From Thermoactinospora rubra (GTDB lineage Bacteria; Actinomycetota; Actinomycetes; Streptosporangiales; Streptosporangiaceae): DNA of 64,000 nucleotides. Below the pieces are notes generated by a model, which did not search any database, was not told the DNA's origin, and saw only the letters and a program-made list of their open reading frames with translations. Location: contig NZ_MSZZ01000051.1 in the NCBI RefSeq assembly GCF_002093975.1, forward strand, positions 17,549-81,548, written 5' to 3'. Positions 14,213-22,770 of the stretch are shown here, one piece after another. A program made the position numbers and the translations under genes. Each line of letters opens with the position of its first letter. The stretch's first letter is position 1.

Positions 14213-15346
14213 ATGCGTCGCGCCTTGCTGGCCGTGGTGACCGCGGTGGCCATGGGGCTCGCTCCCGCTCCCGCGCTCGCCGATCCGGACTGGGCGCTGG
14301 TGCCCGACGACGCTCCGGCGGCGGACGGGCAGCAGGGCCAAAGCGGGCGGCCCGCGAAGGGGAGCCCCGCGAGCGGGCGGTACGCGCCCTGGCGGCCCGC
14401 CCTGCCGGGGCCGGCCAGGGTCGTGAGCGAGCGCCGGCTCAGCGCCCGCGTGCTGGACGTCCTCGTCTCCTCGCCGTCGATCGGGCGGATGCTGCCCGTC
14501 CGGCTGCTGCTGCCCCGGGGCTGGTCCAAGAGCGCCAAGCGCACCTGGCCCGTGCTGTACCTGCTGCACGGCGGCGCCGACGACTACACCTCCTGGACGC
14601 GCATGACCGACGTCGAGGCCATGACCGAGAACGTCGGCGCGATCGTCGTCATGCCGGAGGCGGGACGGGCCGGGAACTACTCCGACTGGCACAACCGTGG
14701 CCGGGGCGGCCCGCCCAGGTGGGAGACGTTCCACACCTACGAGGTGCGGCGCCTGCTGGAGATCGGCTACCGCGCGGGCGCCCGGCGCGCCGTCGCGGGG
14801 CTGTCCATGGGCGCGTACGGGGCGATGAAGTACGCCGCCCGCCATCCCGGGATGTTCCGCTTCGTCGGCGCCTACAGCGGCATCATGGCCACCCAGCTGC
14901 CGGGCATCCCCGAGCTCATCATGAACGCGCAGGCCAGCGAGAAGCAGGACCCGCTGGCGCTGTGGGGCGACCCCCGGCGCGACAAGAAGGTGTGGAACGC
15001 CAACGACCCGCTCGCGCTCGCCCCGGGGCTGCGCGGGACGAGCATCTACATCTCCAGCGGGACCACCAGCTTCCACGGCCCGCTCGACCCTCCCGGCTCG
15101 CCGTGGCACCCCGCCCACCTGGGCGAGCCGGTCTCGGCCTACACCGCCAAGGCCCTCAGCCGGCGGCTGCGGAGCCTCGGCATCGCGCACACGCTGAACC
15201 TGTACGGCAACGGCACCCACACCTGGCCGTACTGGCGGCGGGAGTTCCAGAACTCCTTCCCGATGATCCTCGCGGCGCTGGGGCTGCCGGGCGGCGGCCC
15301 GGCCAAGGTCACGCACGAGCAGGACGACTGGCGCCTCGCGGGATGA
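14213..15346 (+). CDS. secreted antigen-85-like esterase/acyltransferase
   Basis: A 377-residue protein with a Sec signal peptide (MRRALLAV...APALA, cleavage near residue 23), a low-complexity linker (30-60) and an alpha/beta-hydrolase domain of the esterase D/antigen 85 family. The nucleophile elbow is GLSMGAYG (S198). The catalytic histidine is H336 in NGTHTWPYW, closely matching the GTHSWEYW motif of mycobacterial Ag85 mycolyltransferases. The LLHGGADDYTSW loop is also family-like. The acidic triad member is not clear. Known relatives are extracytoplasmic esterases or acyl (mycolyl) transferases. It is divergent from the PKS across a shared palindrome, making it a candidate to transfer or cleave the PKS product. 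A general esterase role is equally possible on sequence alone. Confidence 0.88.
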   Translation: MRRALLAVVTAVAMGLAPAPALADPDWALVPDDAPAADGQQGQSGRPAKGSPASGRYAPWRPALPGPARVVSERRLSARVLDVLVSSPSIGRMLPVRLLLPRGWSKSAKRTWPVLYLLHGGADDYTSWTRMTDVEAMTENVGAIVVMPEAGRAGNYSDWHNRGRGGPPRWETFHTYEVRRLLEIGYRAGARRAVAGLSMGAYGAMKYAARHPGMFRFVGAYSGIMATQLPGIPELIMNAQASEKQDPLALWGDPRRDKKVWNANDPLALAPGLRGTSIYISSGTTSFHGPLDPPGSPWHPAHLGEPVSAYTAKALSRRLRSLGIAHTLNLYGNGTHTWPYWRREFQNSFPMILAALGLPGGGPAKVTHEQDDWRLAG

Positions 15347-15349
15347 ACG

Positions 15350-15760
15350 CTACTTCCACTCCCAGACCTGGGCGCTGGTCTTCCCGCTGTCGTCCACCTC
15401 GAACTCGAAGACGCCGACGCATCCGTTGATCCGCGCGAACCGCTCCGACTCGCTGCGGTAGTAGATCGCGCCCCGCCAGGAGGAGCCGCCCCCGGCGCCC
15501 GTGATCCGGCCGATGCCCTGGCCCCGCCAGGTGACGACGTCGCCGTCGGCGCTCATCATGACGCCCTGGCCCTCGCCGAACAGCGTGCCGTCGGGACGCG
15601 GCACGGACGTGTAGGTCCCCATGTCGGTGATGTCGGTGTCGAGCACCCTGCCCTTGGCCTCGAACGACACCTCCACCGTGGGCGGCTGTCCCTCGGTGAA
15701 CGGCAGCACCCGCGTCGAGGTGGCCTGTCCCTGCTCCTGCTCCAGAAGATCGCCCAGCAT
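15350..15760 (-). CDS. conserved hypothetical protein, beta-rich
   Basis: A 136-residue protein without signal peptide or membrane segment and with strongly alternating beta-strand composition (GQGVMMSADGDVVTWRGQG, ending GVFEFEVDDSG). The glycine-rich alternating pattern resembles small allene-oxide-cyclase-like or lipocalin-like barrels often found in actinomycetes, but I cannot assign a family. The gene ends 3 bp from the convergent esterase stop and has its own upstream region (15761-15893), where I see no other gene. Confidence 0.7.
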   Translation of the reverse strand: MLGDLLEQEQGQATSTRVLPFTEGQPPTVEVSFEAKGRVLDTDITDMGTYTSVPRPDGTLFGEGQGVMMSADGDVVTWRGQGIGRITGAGGGSSWRGAIYYRSESERFARINGCVGVFEFEVDDSGKTSAQVWEWK

Positions 15761-15893
15761 GACCGGCCCCCTTTCTCTGCGATTGGAATCCCCAGCGGCG
15801 ATGCCCGGTCCCGCGTGACGCCAAGCGAGACTCCCGGCAACAGGTCGGTCAGGATTTCAGCCCCTTTGACCAGGTTTCTCCACGATGACGGAT

Positions 15894-16421
15894 TCAAGAC
15901 GCTCTCAGGCGGCCGAGCGTGTCCCTGATCCTCCCCGCCAGCTCGACCGCCTGCCCGCGATCCCACGGCAGGACGCCGTTCTCCGCCATGAGCGCGTGGT
16001 ACTGCTGACGCTCGTACGGCACGCCGGGCGGCAGCGGGGCGATGTGCCAGTGGAGGTGCGCGTTGCCCTGCCGGCTGCCGAGCGAGAGCAGATAGGTCCG
16101 CTCGGTGGGAACCACGGCCTCCACCGCGAGCGCCACCTTGCGGATCACCCGCATCAGGCGCAGGAAGCACGCCTCGTCCAGGTCGCGGACGACGTGCTCG
16201 ACGTGCCGCTTCGGAGCCACGATGACGTATCCCTTCAACGTGGGATATCTCGCCAGGAAGGCGATGTTCTCCCCGTCGTCGAAGACGATCTCCTCCAGGT
16301 CGTGGGCCGGATCGCCGGCGACGACGGCGCAGACGAAGCAGGGGCCGTTCCTGGAGCGCTCGACATAGGCCTCCAGATCGAACGGCACGCGGTCGCCGGC
16401 GGGATCGCCGACCCCGGTCAT
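15894..16421 (-). CDS. HIT-family (histidine triad) hydrolase
   Basis: A 175-residue HIT protein, a nucleotide phosphoramidase or dinucleotide hydrolase superfamily member. The histidine triad AHLHWHIAP sits around residue 130. An N-terminal CFVC pair may contribute a metal site. The start ATG at 16421 overlaps the stop of the HxlR gene (ATGA), so the two form an operon. Exact substrate unknown. Confidence 0.9.
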   Translation of the reverse strand: MTGVGDPAGDRVPFDLEAYVERSRNGPCFVCAVVAGDPAHDLEEIVFDDGENIAFLARYPTLKGYVIVAPKRHVEHVVRDLDEACFLRLMRVIRKVALAVEAVVPTERTYLLSLGSRQGNAHLHWHIAPLPPGVPYERQQYHALMAENGVLPWDRGQAVELAGRIRDTLGRLRAS

Positions 16422-16861
16422 GAGCCGACCGCGATGCGCTGCTCGGCTTCCGTCCGCGCGTCGTACTCCGACCGCGCCCGCGCGATCTCCTGCTGGTGCG
16501 CCTCCGTCCAGTCCACCAGCGACTTGATGACCTCGTGCAGCGTCTCCCCCAGCGGCGTCAGGGTGTATTCCACCCGGGGCGGCACCACCGGGTAGACGGT
16601 CCGCCGGATCAGCCCGTCGCGCTCCAGGTGCCGCAGCGTCACGGTGAGCATGCGCTGGCTGACTCCGTCGATCTCCCGGCGCAGCTCCGAGAAGCGCATC
16701 GTCCGCCGGTCCAGCAGGGCGATGACGAGGAGCGACCACTTGTCGGCGACGCGGTCGAGGATCTGGCGGACCTCGCAGTCCTCCCGCTGGTCCCACTGGC
16801 GGACGTCGTAGTCGCCGGTTCCCTCGCAGTAACTCTGTGCCTTCGAAGTGCCGTCTTCCAT
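16418..16861 (-). CDS. HxlR-family transcriptional regulator
   Basis: A 147-residue winged-helix regulator of the HxlR/DUF24 family. The core is VRQILDRVADKWSLLVIALL, then RFSELRREIDGVSQRMLTVT and LERDGLIRRTVYPVVPPRVE. It has Cys residues near the N-terminus (SYCEG, EDCEV), common in redox- or electrophile-sensing HxlR proteins, though sensing is not established here. It is divergent from an MFS efflux gene across 66 bp with two ACAAGA repeats, and probably controls that pump. It is coupled to the downstream HIT gene. Confidence 0.93.
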   Translation of the reverse strand: MEDGTSKAQSYCEGTGDYDVRQWDQREDCEVRQILDRVADKWSLLVIALLDRRTMRFSELRREIDGVSQRMLTVTLRHLERDGLIRRTVYPVVPPRVEYTLTPLGETLHEVIKSLVDWTEAHQQEIARARSEYDARTEAEQRIAVGS

Positions 16862-16864
16862 GGC

Positions 16865-16900
16865 ACAAGATACTGGGCCAGGATGCCTGTGGTTACAAGA
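16865..16900. promoter_or_regulatory. direct ACAAGA repeats in the HxlR/MFS divergent promoter
   Basis: ACAAGA occurs at 16865-16870 and again at 16895-16900, exactly 30 bp apart (about three helical turns), inside the short hxlR-MFS intergenic region. The arrangement is compatible with a dimeric winged-helix regulator, but the motif is short. Confidence 0.3.
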
Positions 16901-16927
16901 AGGAACCCACGCATCTTTAGGAACCAT

Positions 16928-18298
16928 ATGACGACGACCGCTGTCCGCACCCGCATGACGACCCGCGAATGGAGCATGCTGTTCGTCCTCTGCGGGGCCA
17001 TCTTCCTTGAAGGCATCAACGTCGCGATGCTCAACGTGGCGCTGCCCGCCATCCGCGCCGACCTGGGCCTGTCCACGGGCGAGCTGCAGTGGGTGATGAG
17101 CGCCTACGTCCTGGGCTACGGCGGCTTCATGCTGCTCGGCGGCCGGGCGGCCGACCTGTACGGGCGGCGCAGGATGTTCCTCGGCTGGCTGGCGGTCTTC
17201 ATGGTCGTCTCCGCCCTCGGCGGCCTGGCGACCGAAGGCTGGCACCTCATCGCGGCGAGGTTCGCGGCCGGGGTGGCGGCGGCGGTCATGACCCCCGCCG
17301 GCCTGTCCATCATCACCACGAGCTTCGAGGAGGGCCCCGACCGCAACAAGGCGCTGCTCGTCTACTCGGGAACGGCCGCCGGCGGCTTCTCCCTCGGCCT
17401 CGTGCTGGGCGGCCTGCTCGCCATAGCCGACTGGCGCTGGGTGCTGTTCGCCCCGGCCGCCCTGTCCCTGGCGATCCTCGTCCCGGCCGTGTCCCTCATC
17501 CCGAAGCGCGACGAGGTGACCGGGGGCACGATGGACGTCGCCGGAGCCGTCACCGTCACCGCGGCGATCATGCTGCTGGTCTTCGGCGTCGAACGCGCCG
17601 CCCACGTCGGCGCGGGCTGGACCGCGCTGAGCATCGGGGGCGGGCTGGCCCTCCTGGCGCTGTTCGCCGCGATCGAGCGGCGCTCCCCCGCTCCCCTGGT
17701 ACGGCTGGGCCTGCTCCGCTCCGCCCCGCTCGTCCGCGCCAACCTGGCCGGGCTGCTGTTCGCGGGGAGCTTCTTCGGCTTCCAGTTCGTCGCCGTGCTG
17801 TACCTTCAGGAGCTGCGCGGCTGGTCGAGCCTGGAGACGAGCCTGGCCATGCTCGCCATCGGCGCCGACGCCGTCCTGGCTCCGACGCTGACCCCCCGGC
17901 TGGTCGACCGGTACGGCAACGCCCGCGTGATCCTCGCCGGGCTGCTCCTGGCGGTCCTGTCCTACGCACTGTTCCTCCCGATCGGGGCGGACTGGCCGTA
18001 CGCCCTCATGTTCCCCACGATGATCATCCTCGGCCTCGCCTTCGCCCTGGCGTACGGCCCGCTCACGATCGTGGGCACCGACGGCGTCGCCGAGCAGGAG
18101 CAGGGCCTGGCCGGCGGCCTGCTGTACACCTCGTTCCAGTTCGGCGCGGCGCTCGGGCTGTCGGCGACCACCGCGGTGCTGGTGGCCGCCTCCGCCTCCG
18201 GCGACCAGCTCGCCTCCTACCGCACCGCGCTCGCCGTGCCGCTCGCCGCCGCTTTGCTGGCCGCGCTCGTCTCCGTCACCAGGAGGGTTACGCGATGA
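16928..18298 (+). CDS. MFS drug-efflux transporter (DHA2-like)
   Basis: A 456-residue major facilitator protein with about 13-14 hydrophobic segments. The N-terminal motif ALPAIRADLGLSTGELQWV and the RAADLYGRRRMFL loop (motif A) mark proton-driven drug exporters. It is divergent from the HxlR regulator, which likely represses it. Its stop overlaps the ATG of the next gene (ATGA), coupling it to a flavin-binding oxidoreductase. Substrate unknown. Confidence 0.9.
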   Translation: MTTTAVRTRMTTREWSMLFVLCGAIFLEGINVAMLNVALPAIRADLGLSTGELQWVMSAYVLGYGGFMLLGGRAADLYGRRRMFLGWLAVFMVVSALGGLATEGWHLIAARFAAGVAAAVMTPAGLSIITTSFEEGPDRNKALLVYSGTAAGGFSLGLVLGGLLAIADWRWVLFAPAALSLAILVPAVSLIPKRDEVTGGTMDVAGAVTVTAAIMLLVFGVERAAHVGAGWTALSIGGGLALLALFAAIERRSPAPLVRLGLLRSAPLVRANLAGLLFAGSFFGFQFVAVLYLQELRGWSSLETSLAMLAIGADAVLAPTLTPRLVDRYGNARVILAGLLLAVLSYALFLPIGADWPYALMFPTMIILGLAFALAYGPLTIVGTDGVAEQEQGLAGGLLYTSFQFGAALGLSATTAVLVAASASGDQLASYRTALAVPLAAALLAALVSVTRRVTR

Positions 18299-18756
18299 CC
18301 GACTTCGCCGAGATCAAGGCCGAGTTCGACGCCTACGTGGGCGCCATCGGCTACGCCACCATGGTCACCGTCGACGCCAAGGGACGGCCCAGGACCAGGA
18401 TCCTCATTCCCGTCTGGGAGACGGTGGACGGCCGCCCGCTCGGCTGGCTGGCCACCTACCGGACCCCGGTCAAGGCCGCCCACCTGGCCGCCAACCCGCA
18501 CACGAGCTTCTCCTACTGGAAGCCCGGCAACAACTCGGCCGCCGTCGACGCGACGGCCGAGTGGGTCGGCGACCTGGAGGTCAAGCGCCACGTGTGGGAC
18601 CTCTACCGGCGCACCAGCCCGCCCGGCGCCGGTTACGACCTGGGCAGGTTCTGGCGCTCGCCGGCCGACCCCAAGCTGCACGTGCTGCGGCTGGAGCCGT
18701 ACCGCATCCAGGTCATCCGCGGCCTGGACCTGCGCAGCCGCATCTGGAAGGCGTGA
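18295..18756 (+). CDS. pyridoxamine 5'-phosphate oxidase-family protein
   Basis: A 153-residue split-barrel flavin/F420-binding protein. The N-terminal YATMVTVDAKGRPRTRILIP strand pair and the SFSYWKPGNN segment are typical of the PNPOx-like general oxidoreductases. True pyridoxamine oxidase activity is unlikely for such a short stand-alone protein. It is translationally coupled to the MFS pump, so a detoxification role alongside efflux is plausible. Confidence 0.85.
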   Translation: MTDFAEIKAEFDAYVGAIGYATMVTVDAKGRPRTRILIPVWETVDGRPLGWLATYRTPVKAAHLAANPHTSFSYWKPGNNSAAVDATAEWVGDLEVKRHVWDLYRRTSPPGAGYDLGRFWRSPADPKLHVLRLEPYRIQVIRGLDLRSRIWKA

Positions 18757-18763
18757 GGCCCCC

Positions 18764-20050
18764 TCACTCGGCGCGCAGGTAGACCTGGCCGAACACCTCC
18801 GCCAGCTTCTTCAGGTCGGTCGCGGCGTCCACCTCGGGCGTCGCCGGGTCGTAGATCGTGGCCAGGCGCGGCTTGACGGCCTGGAGCTTGCGCAGCTGCT
18901 CCCACGTCGCGTTGTCGGCCAGCTTCTCGCCCAGCACGCGGTTCACGGTGCCGTTGGCGTCCTGCCAGCGCGTCCACAGCAGCACGCTCTCGGCGGCGTC
19001 GGCCTGCAGCGGTGCGACGACCCGCTCGGCCAGCGTCTGGGTCGCCTGCTCGGCGGTCAGCTTGGACGAGCCGGGGGCGGTGAGCACGGCGTCCTCGGCG
19101 GCGATGTGGCCGAAGGCGTCCCAGGACCGGGCGCGGACCTCGATCCACTGGTTGCGCTGCGCCTTGACCGCGTCGATCTTCCAGGCGGCGTACTCGGTGG
19201 CCAGGTGCCCGTTGTCCAGGCCCAGCTGGTCGACGAGGCCGCGGGACAGGAAGCCGTCGAAGACGTCGGGGCTGAGCAGCGGGTACTTCTTGGTCAGCTC
19301 GGTCTTGCAGGCCTCCTCGGCGCCGCAGCCCAGCACGGGCAGCACGGTGTGGACGGCCAGCTTCCTGCCGGGGAGCGCCTGCCGCAGGGCCGCGGAGGTC
19401 TCGGTGACGAACTTCTCCAGCTCCTCGGGGCTGGTGAAGGTCTGGTTGTAGCCGAGCTGCGAGCTGAACCTGATCCCGACGACCCCCGGCTGGGCGGCCA
19501 GGGCGCCGACCCGCTTGACGGCCTCGGCGAGCTTGCCGGCCTTCCAGTCGTCGGCCAGCTCGGTGTCGATCCAGGTGCGCAGGCCCGTCTCGGCGGCCGT
19601 CTTGGCCTGCTGGCCCGCGGGCGTGGCGGCGGCCTTGGCCACCTCGGCCTGGGAGATCGGCCCGGGGTCGACCGCGCAGGTGCCGCTGCCGTCGGCGCAC
19701 TCCGGCTTGCCGTCCTCCTCCTCGGCGCCCGGCACGTCGGGGTCGCCGTCGCCGCGGACCTCGCCGTCGCCCTCGCCCGGCAGGCAGGTGTTGGCGGGGT
19801 CGCGGCAGTCGATGCTCTCCATGGGCTCGGGCTTCGCGTCGATCATGTTCTGGCCGTCGTTCTGCAGCCAGAACATGGCGATGCGCTCGGCCTCCTCGGG
19901 GGTGGCCAGCCAGGTGCACACCACGTAGGAGGGGGTGCCGGGTGGAAGATCGCAGGGGCGTTCCGGCTGGGCCTGGGCCGCCGACGCGGGCACCACGATG
20001 CCGAGCATGCCCAGCACGAGTCCGGCGACGGCGATCTTCCGCTTTCTCAT
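18764..20050 (-). CDS. large secreted protein of unknown function
   Basis: A 428-residue protein with a clear signal peptide (MRKRKIAVAGLVLGMLG..., cleavage after AQA near 30). A Cys-containing segment (CDLPPGTPSYVVC) and an acidic Gly/Asp/Glu-rich linker (about 85-115) follow, and then a roughly 300-residue globular domain (VVGIRFSSQLGYNQTFTSPEEL, CGAEEACKTEL). The alternating helix/strand pattern could be a TIM-barrel glycosidase-like fold, but no catalytic motif is recognised. The ATG at 20050 has AGGAG 9 bp upstream. It stands alone between the PPOx gene and the glycosyltransferase operon. Confidence 0.75.
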   Translation of the reverse strand: MRKRKIAVAGLVLGMLGIVVPASAAQAQPERPCDLPPGTPSYVVCTWLATPEEAERIAMFWLQNDGQNMIDAKPEPMESIDCRDPANTCLPGEGDGEVRGDGDPDVPGAEEEDGKPECADGSGTCAVDPGPISQAEVAKAAATPAGQQAKTAAETGLRTWIDTELADDWKAGKLAEAVKRVGALAAQPGVVGIRFSSQLGYNQTFTSPEELEKFVTETSAALRQALPGRKLAVHTVLPVLGCGAEEACKTELTKKYPLLSPDVFDGFLSRGLVDQLGLDNGHLATEYAAWKIDAVKAQRNQWIEVRARSWDAFGHIAAEDAVLTAPGSSKLTAEQATQTLAERVVAPLQADAAESVLLWTRWQDANGTVNRVLGEKLADNATWEQLRKLQAVKPRLATIYDPATPEVDAATDLKKLAEVFGQVYLRAE

Positions 20051-20090
20051 TCGCGCACTCCTGGGGGGGATCAAGGGGGCACCACGCACA

Positions 20091-21374
20091 CTATCCGGAC
20101 GATCTAGTTGCTTCAATGAGATCGACCGCATTGTTCACGCCGTCTTCCACACCAAGTTGTCTCCCGAGTTGCGCGGATTTTTCCTGACAATGCAGGACGG
20201 CCTGCCGGATCCTCGCCGCCAGCGCCCGCGCGGTCACCCTGGACACCGGCAACGGCCGCGGCCCCGCCCCCAGCGCCTCGACCCGGCGTCCCCAGAACGG
20301 CTGGTCGGAGAAGAACGGGCAGACCACGCTCGGCACGCCCGCCGCGAGGGCGGTCGCCGTGGTGCCCGCGCCGCCGTGGTGCACCACCGCGGCCACCAGC
20401 GGGAAGAGCCGGTCGTGCGGGACCTCGTCGACCAGCAGGAGGTCCTCGCCCGGCGCGGCGGGCAGCCCCTGGAGCACGGCGCGCATGCCGGCCAGCCGCA
20501 GCGCGCCCACGACCTGCTCGGCCAGCTCCTCGGTGACGGACATGCTGCCGAACCCGGCGAACAGGGGCGGCGGGCCGGCCCGGCAGAAGTCCTCGACGTG
20601 TTTGGGCAGGCCGCCGCCCGCCAGGCGCCAGGCGCCGGTGAGGTGGACGTGCCCGGGCCAGTCCCGCGGCCTGGGGACCACCAGCGGGCTGACCCCGCAC
20701 AGCACCGGCACCCGATCCCGGCGGTCCAGCGCGAACGGGCTGCCGCGCAGCGGTCCGAGCCCCAGGACCCCGGCGCGCAGCCGGTTCGCCATGCCGCCGA
20801 GCAGCAGCCACGACAATCGCTCGACCAGCGCGTAGCTCGCCCTGTTGCCCAGCCGCCCCAGCGTCCTGGCGGGGATCAGGGGGTTGGGGAACTCGGTCGT
20901 GGGTTCGCTCGGCTGGAAGTGCATGATCGCGTACGGCATGCCGTACCGGTCGGACAGGTGCCGGCCGAGGGCGCCGAGCGCGGGGGCGAGGACGAGGTCG
21001 GCGTCCCGGCACGCGGCGTCGACCTCGGCCACCAGCTTCTCGGCCAGCGGCTCGACCACCGTCCGGAACCCGCGCACGAAGCCGAGGGGCCCGCTGCGCA
21101 GCCATGCCCTGCCTTCCTCGCTTTCGACGATGGCCACGGGATCGACGCTGACGGGCGCGTGCTCGATCCGGCCCGCCGCGCCGCCGACCGGCCCGCCGGA
21201 TCGGCCGTCCACCGGCACGTCGCCGGGCCCGATCTTGGCGCGGGCCACCAGCTCGGCGTACCGCGAGGCGGCCACGACCACGACCTCGTGGCCCCGCCCG
21301 GCGAGCCCGCGGCCCAGCGCGACGCACGGCTGGGTGTCGCCCCGCGAGCCGAGCGCCACGATCGCCACCTTCAC
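20091..21374 (-). CDS. UGT/MGT-type glycosyltransferase (GT1)
   Basis: A 427-residue GT-B glycosyltransferase of family GT1. The N-terminus VKVAIVALGSRGDTQP matches antibiotic, sterol and mycobacterial glycolipid transferases. The sugar-nucleotide signature is HHGGAGTTATALAAGVPSVV with SDQPFWGRRV. These enzymes use UDP- or dTDP-sugars on hydrophobic acceptors. It is the last gene of the FAAL-MmpL-MFS operon, implying that the lipid product is glycosylated. GTG 21374 is preferred (AGGTGGG 7 bp upstream). GTG 21386 is an in-frame alternative. Acceptor and sugar are unknown. Confidence 0.92.
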   Translation of the reverse strand: MKVAIVALGSRGDTQPCVALGRGLAGRGHEVVVVAASRYAELVARAKIGPGDVPVDGRSGGPVGGAAGRIEHAPVSVDPVAIVESEEGRAWLRSGPLGFVRGFRTVVEPLAEKLVAEVDAACRDADLVLAPALGALGRHLSDRYGMPYAIMHFQPSEPTTEFPNPLIPARTLGRLGNRASYALVERLSWLLLGGMANRLRAGVLGLGPLRGSPFALDRRDRVPVLCGVSPLVVPRPRDWPGHVHLTGAWRLAGGGLPKHVEDFCRAGPPPLFAGFGSMSVTEELAEQVVGALRLAGMRAVLQGLPAAPGEDLLLVDEVPHDRLFPLVAAVVHHGGAGTTATALAAGVPSVVCPFFSDQPFWGRRVEALGAGPRPLPVSRVTARALAARIRQAVLHCQEKSAQLGRQLGVEDGVNNAVDLIEATRSSG

Positions 21375-21396
21375 GGCGCGACCCACCTGGCCGAGG

Positions 21397-22770
21397 TCAT
21401 GGCAGCGTCGCCAGGGTGACGACCGCCCCGGCCAGCACGAGCAGCGCGGCGGCCAGCAGGCCCAGGGCGTAGCCGTGGGCGAAGCTCCCGGCGGTGTGGA
21501 CGATCACGCCGATGCCTACAATCCCGAAAAGTCCGGAAATCTCGCGACTCACGGTGAACACTCCCCCGGCCACGCCCGCCCGCCGCTCCGGCACGGCGCC
21601 CAGCACCGCCGACCCCAGCGGCATGGTCAGCGCCGAGCCCACCCCGATGAGGCACACCGAGGGAAGCAGCCGCGCGAAGCCGTCGCCCGGCCCGAGGAAC
21701 GCCACCCCGGCCATGCCCGCGGCCACCAGCACGAGCCCCAGCGCCACCGTCCGCCCCGGCCCGAGCCGCCGCTCCACCGGCGGCGCCAGCGGTGTCACCA
21801 GCACCACCAGCAGGGCGAGCGGCACGAACGCCAGGCCGGACTCCGTCGGCGTGAAGCCCAGGACGCCTTGCAGGAACAGCGCGGTGTAGAAGAACACGCC
21901 GTTGACGCCGAGCCCCCACAGCACCTGGGCCAGCACGCCGCCGGTGAACGTCCGGGACCGGAACAGCGCGAGGTCCGCCGTCGGCTCCGGCGCCCGCCGC
22001 TCGGCCACCACGAACGCGACGGCTCCGGCCAGGCACGCCGCGCCCGCGACCACGATGGGCGGCGCGGCCCAGCCGTACCCGGGGCCGTGGATGAGCGCGA
22101 ACGTCCCGGCGGCGAGCACCACGGCGGAGCTCAGCAGCCCCGCGACGTCCAGGCGCGCGGGCCTCCTGGCCGTCTCGGGCAGCGCGCCCGGCCCGAGCCC
22201 GAGGGCCAGCGCCCCCACGGGGACGTTGACGAGGAACACCCATGTCCAGTGGGCGTGCTGGCTCAGGTATCCGCCCACCACCGGCCCCAGCGCCAGGGCC
22301 GCCGCCCCGGCCGCCATCCACACCGCCACCCCCTGGGAACGTCCCCTGCCGTCCCTCCCGGCCAGGACGGCGAGCGTCGCGGGCAGCACTGCGGCGGCCC
22401 CCGCGCCCTGGAGGAGCCGGGTGGCGACGAGCGCCTCGACGGTGCGTGCCAGCCCGGCGGCCAGGGAGGCGGCGGTGAACAGGGCCAGCCCGGCGAGCAG
22501 CACGCGGCTGGCGCCGTAGACGTCCGCGAGCCGTCCCCCGGCCGGCATGAGCCCGGCGAAGGTCATGAGGTAGCCGGTCGACACCCACTCCAGGGCCGCG
22601 AGCGGCGCGCCGAGGTCCCGCTGGATGCTGGGCAGGGCGACGGTCACCACGGTGGTGTCGAGCGTGGTGACGAACCCGGCGAGGCCGACGACCACATACA
22701 GCGGCCACGCGCGGCCGCCGTGCCGGACAGGCCGGGCCGGAGCCGCCGCGGGCCGGGCGAGGCCGCTCAC
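21397..22770 (-). CDS. MFS transporter, EmrB/QacA (DHA2) subfamily
   Basis: A 457-residue transporter with about 14 predicted membrane segments. Typical motifs are TLDTTVVTVALPSIQRDLG in the first segment and GGRLADVYGASRVLL (motif A). It belongs to the DHA2 group of drug or lipid exporters. Its GTG start overlaps the MmpL stop (GTGA) and it precedes the glycosyltransferase by 22 bp, so it is in the FAAL-MmpL operon. It may act as a second exporter or give self-resistance. Cargo unknown. Confidence 0.92.
   Translation of the reverse strand: MSGLARPAAAPARPVRHGGRAWPLYVVVGLAGFVTTLDTTVVTVALPSIQRDLGAPLAALEWVSTGYLMTFAGLMPAGGRLADVYGASRVLLAGLALFTAASLAAGLARTVEALVATRLLQGAGAAAVLPATLAVLAGRDGRGRSQGVAVWMAAGAAALALGPVVGGYLSQHAHWTWVFLVNVPVGALALGLGPGALPETARRPARLDVAGLLSSAVVLAAGTFALIHGPGYGWAAPPIVVAGAACLAGAVAFVVAERRAPEPTADLALFRSRTFTGGVLAQVLWGLGVNGVFFYTALFLQGVLGFTPTESGLAFVPLALLVVLVTPLAPPVERRLGPGRTVALGLVLVAAGMAGVAFLGPGDGFARLLPSVCLIGVGSALTMPLGSAVLGAVPERRAGVAGGVFTVSREISGLFGIVGIGVIVHTAGSFAHGYALGLLAAALLVLAGAVVTLATLP

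Noticed and set aside
14213..15346. True mycolyltransferase making this a mycolate producer
   Set aside because: Motifs are Ag85-like, but such esterases are common in non-mycolate actinomycetes and no FAS-II, CmrA or meroacid genes are seen here. It is kept only as a hypothesis for the PKS product.
18295..18756. PdxH pyridoxamine phosphate oxidase of B6 synthesis
   Set aside because: Too short and coupled to an efflux pump; better called a general split-barrel flavoprotein.
18750..18780. Terminator between the PPOx gene and the secreted protein gene
   Set aside because: Only a 5-bp stem (TGAGG/CCTCA) overlapping the stop codon; too weak to support.
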